6,904 bases of DNA, taken from Treponema sp. (GTDB lineage Bacteria > Spirochaetota > Spirochaetia > Treponematales > Breznakiellaceae). The notes below the pieces were generated by a model. It saw only the letters and a program-made list of their open reading frames with translations, was not told the origin of the DNA and ran no database searches. A program made the position numbers and the translations under genes. Each line of letters opens with the position of its first letter. Within the stretch, counting starts at the first letter, position 1. Shown here one piece after another: positions 4,921 to 6,904 of this stretch. The DNA lies in the NCBI GenBank assembly GCA_009785545.1, contig WQWD01000133.1, forward strand, positions 1 through 6,904, in the 5' to 3' direction.

Positions 4921-5093
4921 GGCTAACGCACAGTAACTGCTGCGTCGCTGTCCGAAAAGTAACCAACTTTTCGGACAGCCCCTTGGGCTACAAAACATTT
5001 TTGCAATGGGAAAATTTAGCCTCACATATTGATATTAAACTGCCTCGCCGCTCTGCGGCATTACAGCACCCATAGCACTATCGTGCGTTATGC
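4921..5093 (+). other. attC-like recombination site 1 (candidate)
   Basis: Outer boxes: GGCTAAC (4921-4927) at left and GTTATGC (5087-5093) at right, extended by TAACGCAC (4924-4931) complementary to GTGCGTTA (5083-5090). Inner partial pairing: GCTG (4939-4942) with CAGC (5064-5067). It follows the DUF433/DUF5615 operon in the orientation expected of a cassette-end site, and shares GTAACTGCT and CGTTATGCG with the second site. At 173 bp it is longer than common attC sites, and the left box fits the RYYYAAC consensus imperfectly. The interior contains two further hairpins (4947-4979 and 5047-5059). No gene is seen in 4868-5171. Confidence 0.5.
4947..4979. repeat. Perfect 14-bp stem, 5-base loop hairpin
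   Basis: GCTGTCCGAAAAGT pairs without mismatch to ACTTTTCGGACAGC around the loop AACCA. There is no T-run after it on the plus strand, so it is not a standard intrinsic terminator. It lies inside attC-like site 1 and could be part of its folded structure, or could still end the upstream transcript by other means. Confidence 0.8.
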
Positions 5094-5171
5094 GCAATTG
5101 GGACAGAATTGTAAGAATATTATTTAAAATTTTTTATATTTTGGAATAGTATTGTATAATATATCATACAC

Positions 5172-5200
5172 TTGACTAAAAAATCAACATATCATATAAT
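5172..5200 (+). promoter_or_regulatory. Promoter of the MNT/HEPN operon, predicted leaderless
   Basis: TTGACT (5172-5177), a 17-bp spacer and a consensus TATAAT (5195-5200). The ATG of the nucleotidyltransferase gene starts at 5207, 7 bp after the -10, so the first transcribed base should be at or next to the A of ATG. No Shine-Dalgarno sequence precedes it. It lies inside the proposed cassette, which would allow expression without an external cassette promoter. Confidence 0.7.
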
Positions 5201-5206
5201 GTTATC

Positions 5207-5530
5207 ATGGAAGCTGTGTCGGATAAATTAAATCACATTAAAGACTCAATTCTAAAATATGTTCCCGCAAAGTATATTTATTTATTTGGCTCATATGCAT
5301 ATGGTGAGCCAACAGAGGAAAGCGATATAGATATATACATTGTAACACCTGATGGAATAGATAATTTTTCTGAAATTTACTCAAAAATAATGATAGATTT
5401 GTATTATAAAAAAATGTTTTTTATAGATTTGTTATTTAATACGGAAACTACTTTTAATACAAGAAAAGTAAAGAATATACTCGAAAAAACAATTTTTCAG
5501 AAAGGAAAAATTATCCATGAATATAGATGA
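5207..5530 (+). CDS. MNT-type nucleotidyltransferase, antitoxin of a HEPN/MNT pair
   Basis: A 107-residue minimal nucleotidyltransferase. The catalytic motif is GSYAYGEPTEESDIDIYIV at 28-46: Gly28-Ser29 for the nucleotide phosphates and Asp40/Asp42 for metal ions, with Asp74 (FFIDLLF) as the probable third carboxylate. All active-site residues are present. In characterised HEPN/MNT systems the MNT protein inactivates the HEPN toxin by adding AMP to a tyrosine; the same role is inferred here. The start is placed at 5207 from the strong promoter 7 bp upstream; there is no Shine-Dalgarno sequence, consistent with a leaderless message. The 3' end overlaps the HEPN gene by 14 bp. The gene is strongly AT-rich. 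Confidence 0.92.
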   Translation: MEAVSDKLNHIKDSILKYVPAKYIYLFGSYAYGEPTEESDIDIYIVTPDGIDNFSEIYSKIMIDLYYKKMFFIDLLFNTETTFNTRKVKNILEKTIFQKGKIIHEYR

Positions 5531-5939
5531 CGTATTGGAATGGATGGAAATAGCCGATAATGATTTTGACTCTGCCATTTTATTAGACGGAGCTGTAAGA
5601 AAACATTGTGAAATTATATGTTATCATTGTGCGCAAGCGGTTGAGAAATATTTGAAGGCGTACTTGGTGTTTAAGGGCATTGTTCCCAAAAAAACACATG
5701 ATTTGCTATTTTTAGTCAATGTTTGTAATGAATTGAATGATGAGTTTGAAAGTATTGTTACAGAATGTTCTTTTTTGAATAAATTTACTAATGATATTCG
5801 CTATCCGCATAAATATCAAATAAATGAAAATGATGTGGTTTATTCAATAAAGGCTGTTTATAAAATAAAAGATTTCAGTTTTATAAGCGGTTTGAGAGAA
5901 ATAAAAAATGAAACTGTAGAAAAACCCAACTGCACATAA
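5517..5939 (+). CDS. HEPN domain protein, toxin of a HEPN/MNT pair
   Basis: A 140-residue all-helical HEPN protein. Family features: DVLEWMEIADNDFDSAILL (helix 1), CYHCAQAVEKYLKAYLVFKGI (35-55, the QAvEKxLKA hallmark), KKTHDLLFLV (58-67) and FTNDIRYPHKY (90-100). The usual ribonuclease motif R-x4-6-H is not obvious; the closest is Arg95, His98 and Tyr100 in RYPHKY, with shorter spacing, as in many members of this subfamily (COG2250-like). Toxic RNase activity is therefore inferred from context rather than seen. Tyr100 is a possible target for AMP addition by the MNT partner. It overlaps the MNT gene by 14 bp, with AAAGGA at 5501-5506 as ribosome binding site. Its stop codon lies inside the left box of attC-like site 2, a common arrangement in integron cassettes. 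Confidence 0.9.
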   Translation: MNIDDVLEWMEIADNDFDSAILLDGAVRKHCEIICYHCAQAVEKYLKAYLVFKGIVPKKTHDLLFLVNVCNELNDEFESIVTECSFLNKFTNDIRYPHKYQINENDVVYSIKAVYKIKDFSFISGLREIKNETVEKPNCT

Positions 5940-6041
5940 CAAACGGTAACTGCTCTCTCTCTTTCGGTCGGTCGGGTTCCGCAAAGCCTGCGGTTTCGCT
6001 TATACGGGCTGTCAAACCGTCAGTTACCTATAACGTTATGC
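5934..6041 (+). other. attC-like recombination site 2 (candidate)
   Basis: Boxes in order: ACATAAC (5934-5940, including the HEPN stop), spacer AAAC, GGTAACTG (5945-5952), a 68-bp centre, CAGTTACC (6021-6028), spacer TATAAC, GTTATGC (6035-6041). The inner boxes are perfectly complementary and CATAAC pairs with GTTATG, giving the R''-L''...L'-R' layout of attC. The centre has a hairpin CCGCA/TGCGG (5979-5993) and a CGGTTT/AAACCG pair (5991-5996, 6014-6019). The length of 108 bp is normal for attC. Crossover would fall between G6035 and T6036. No integrase gene is in the window. Confidence 0.65.
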
Positions 6042-6065
6042 GACATTTAATTATTTTTTAACATA

Positions 6066-6095
6066 CCTCGTCCCTTCAGGGCGAGGTTGTTGATT
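6066..6095. repeat. Hairpin with second, inverted copy of the 22-bp sequence
   Basis: CCTCG-T-CCCT (6066-6075) pairs with AGGGCGAGG (6078-6086), one bulged T. Positions 6074-6095 are the exact reverse complement of 4178-4199. It begins about 25 bp after the end of attC-like site 2 and 36 bp before the next gene. No transposase is nearby. It resembles short hairpins found at ends of IS200/IS605-type elements, or may be a dispersed intergenic repeat. Confidence 0.65.
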
Positions 6096-6130
6096 AAAAA
6101 ATTATATAGAATATTTTTAAGGGGTATGCA

Positions 6131-6664
6131 ATGAACTATAAAAAATATATTTTATGTTTTCTGCTTTCTATGACATTTGGTGTTACAAGCATTTACACGC
6201 AAGAGTTAACTCATCAGGAAGTGCAATTAATAGTCCAGAATATTAATGTTGATTTTTCGTTGTTCCCAACGCAGAACATCTGGAATGAGGTGTTTCATCC
6301 TCCGCTTATAAATACAAGGTTTAAAAGAGACCATGAAGAATTGTTGATAGCAGAATCGGGAAAAGAACCAAATTTTGACGGGAGGTTTAGAATCGTTATA
6401 GTTTCATACCCGGCGATTCGTTGGTATGATTTTTTTATGATAGATTTAAATACTGGGTTAGTTTATGAACGTATTTTTCATACTGGCTTTACAGTAAAAC
6501 CAGGTTTAAATTTTAATGCAGAAAGTTCAATGTTAATTCTTACCAAGAAAGACTCAAGTGAATACAGTGAAATATCTGACCGAATCACATATCTTAGATG
6601 GAATGGTCAAGATTTTAACGTGCTTCTTGCCATAAACGCTTTTTTTCATCCGTGGCGGTTTTAA
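6131..6664 (+). CDS. Predicted exported protein of unknown function
   Basis: A 177-residue protein I do not recognise. The N-terminus MNYKKYILCFLLSMTFGVTS is a Sec signal peptide: two lysines, then a hydrophobic core of about residues 6-18, with cleavage likely between 20 and 24. Cys9 is inside the hydrophobic core and does not form a lipobox. The mature part has alternating beta-like hydrophobic stretches (FRIVIVSYPAIRWYDFFMIDL, YLRWNGQDFNVLLAI) and ends in HPWRF, with no cysteine or membrane segment. It is probably periplasmic or surface-exposed. The ATG is backed by AAGGGG at 6119-6124, 6 bp upstream, in contrast to the leaderless TA operons. A TATAGAAT sequence (6105-6112) could be a -10, without a convincing -35. 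If it is a cassette gene it lacks a following attC-like site. Confidence 0.75.
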   Translation: MNYKKYILCFLLSMTFGVTSIYTQELTHQEVQLIVQNINVDFSLFPTQNIWNEVFHPPLINTRFKRDHEELLIAESGKEPNFDGRFRIVIVSYPAIRWYDFFMIDLNTGLVYERIFHTGFTVKPGLNFNAESSMLILTKKDSSEYSEISDRITYLRWNGQDFNVLLAINAFFHPWRF

Positions 6665-6786
6665 CAGAATTAGGAAGCATCATTTTATGGCAATATTTTT
6701 CATTTAATATTTTCTAGTTTTTATTTAAATATTTTCTAAATTTATATAATACTGTTTTTTATTAAAATATATAATTAGATAAATTA
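6665..6786. other. AT-rich convergent intergenic region
   Basis: The gap between two convergent genes is nearly all A and T. It contains an 11-bp direct repeat AATATTTTCTA (6706-6716 and 6728-6738) and several T-runs, but no GC stem that would make a standard terminator on either strand. No attC-like site is seen. Confidence 0.5.
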
Positions 6787-6904
6787 TTACCTTCTTGTAG
6801 TCGCAATCCAACCATCTGCATTTATTGTTATAATTGTGTCGAAGAAGCTACCAATACGAATAAAACTATAATTTCCATCATTCATATCAAAATAAACGCC
6901 ATTA
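6787..6904 (-). CDS. 3' end of a minus-strand gene of unknown function, cut by window edge
   Basis: The minus strand is open from the window edge to a TAA at 6787-6789, giving 38 codons that end GVYFDMNDGNYSFIRIGSFF, then a threonine-rich stretch and GWIATTRR. The sequence is of protein-like quality (mixed hydrophobic and polar, no low-complexity translation), and its alternating pattern suggests beta-strands. Thirty-eight codons is short for a confident call. It converges on the exported-protein gene, so the plus-strand run of genes ends here. Confidence 0.55.
   Translation of the reverse strand, partial: NGVYFDMNDGNYSFIRIGSFFDTIITINADGWIATTRR

Overview
The window joins a conserved chromosomal chaperone operon to an accessory stretch rich in toxin-antitoxin (TA) genes. 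The DnaK and GrpE sequences, the grpE-dnaK-dnaJ order, a relaxed lipobox lipoprotein and the mix of RelB, DUF433/DUF5615 and MNT/HEPN modules look most like a spirochaete of the Treponema group. This is recognition by eye, not a database result. By eye the dnaK-grpE part is moderately GC-rich, while everything from about 4240 onward is strongly AT-rich, apart from GC-rich hairpins between genes.

Minus strand, 1-2863: the start of dnaJ (cut by the window edge), complete dnaK and complete grpE form one operon transcribed right to left. A promoter is proposed upstream of grpE. A second one, upstream of dnaK, overlaps a perfect 9-bp-arm palindrome and may give dnaK its own control. No CIRCE (HrcA) element is seen.

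Plus strand, 3022-4074: a predicted lipoprotein of unknown function is followed by a RelB/DinJ-type antitoxin gene. The antitoxin promoter is bracketed by a 10-bp inverted repeat. The expected toxin frame starts four bases after the antitoxin stop but dies after 13 codons, where an 18-bp repeat begins. The same repeat lies upstream of the antitoxin, and a diverged hairpin relative overlaps the lipoprotein stop codon.

Plus strand, 4178-6095: two complete-looking TA-type operons follow, DUF433/DUF5615 and MNT/HEPN. Each is followed by a long structured GC-rich element. The two elements share the motif GTAACTGCT near the left end and CGTTATGCG at the right end, and resemble integron attC sites. 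The MNT/HEPN pair between the two crossover points would be a cassette of about 950 bp. No integrase gene is in the window, so this would be a cassette cluster without integrase (CALIN-like) or part of a larger array. The DUF5615 gene appears to have lost its last 19 codons to a one-base frameshift. Both TA promoters sit 7-8 bp from the start codon with no Shine-Dalgarno sequence, suggesting leaderless mRNAs. Two copies of a 22-bp sequence in opposite orientation, each within a hairpin, bracket the two modules.

Plus strand 6131-6664 is an exported protein of unknown function. It converges on the 3' end of a minus-strand gene that runs off the right edge.
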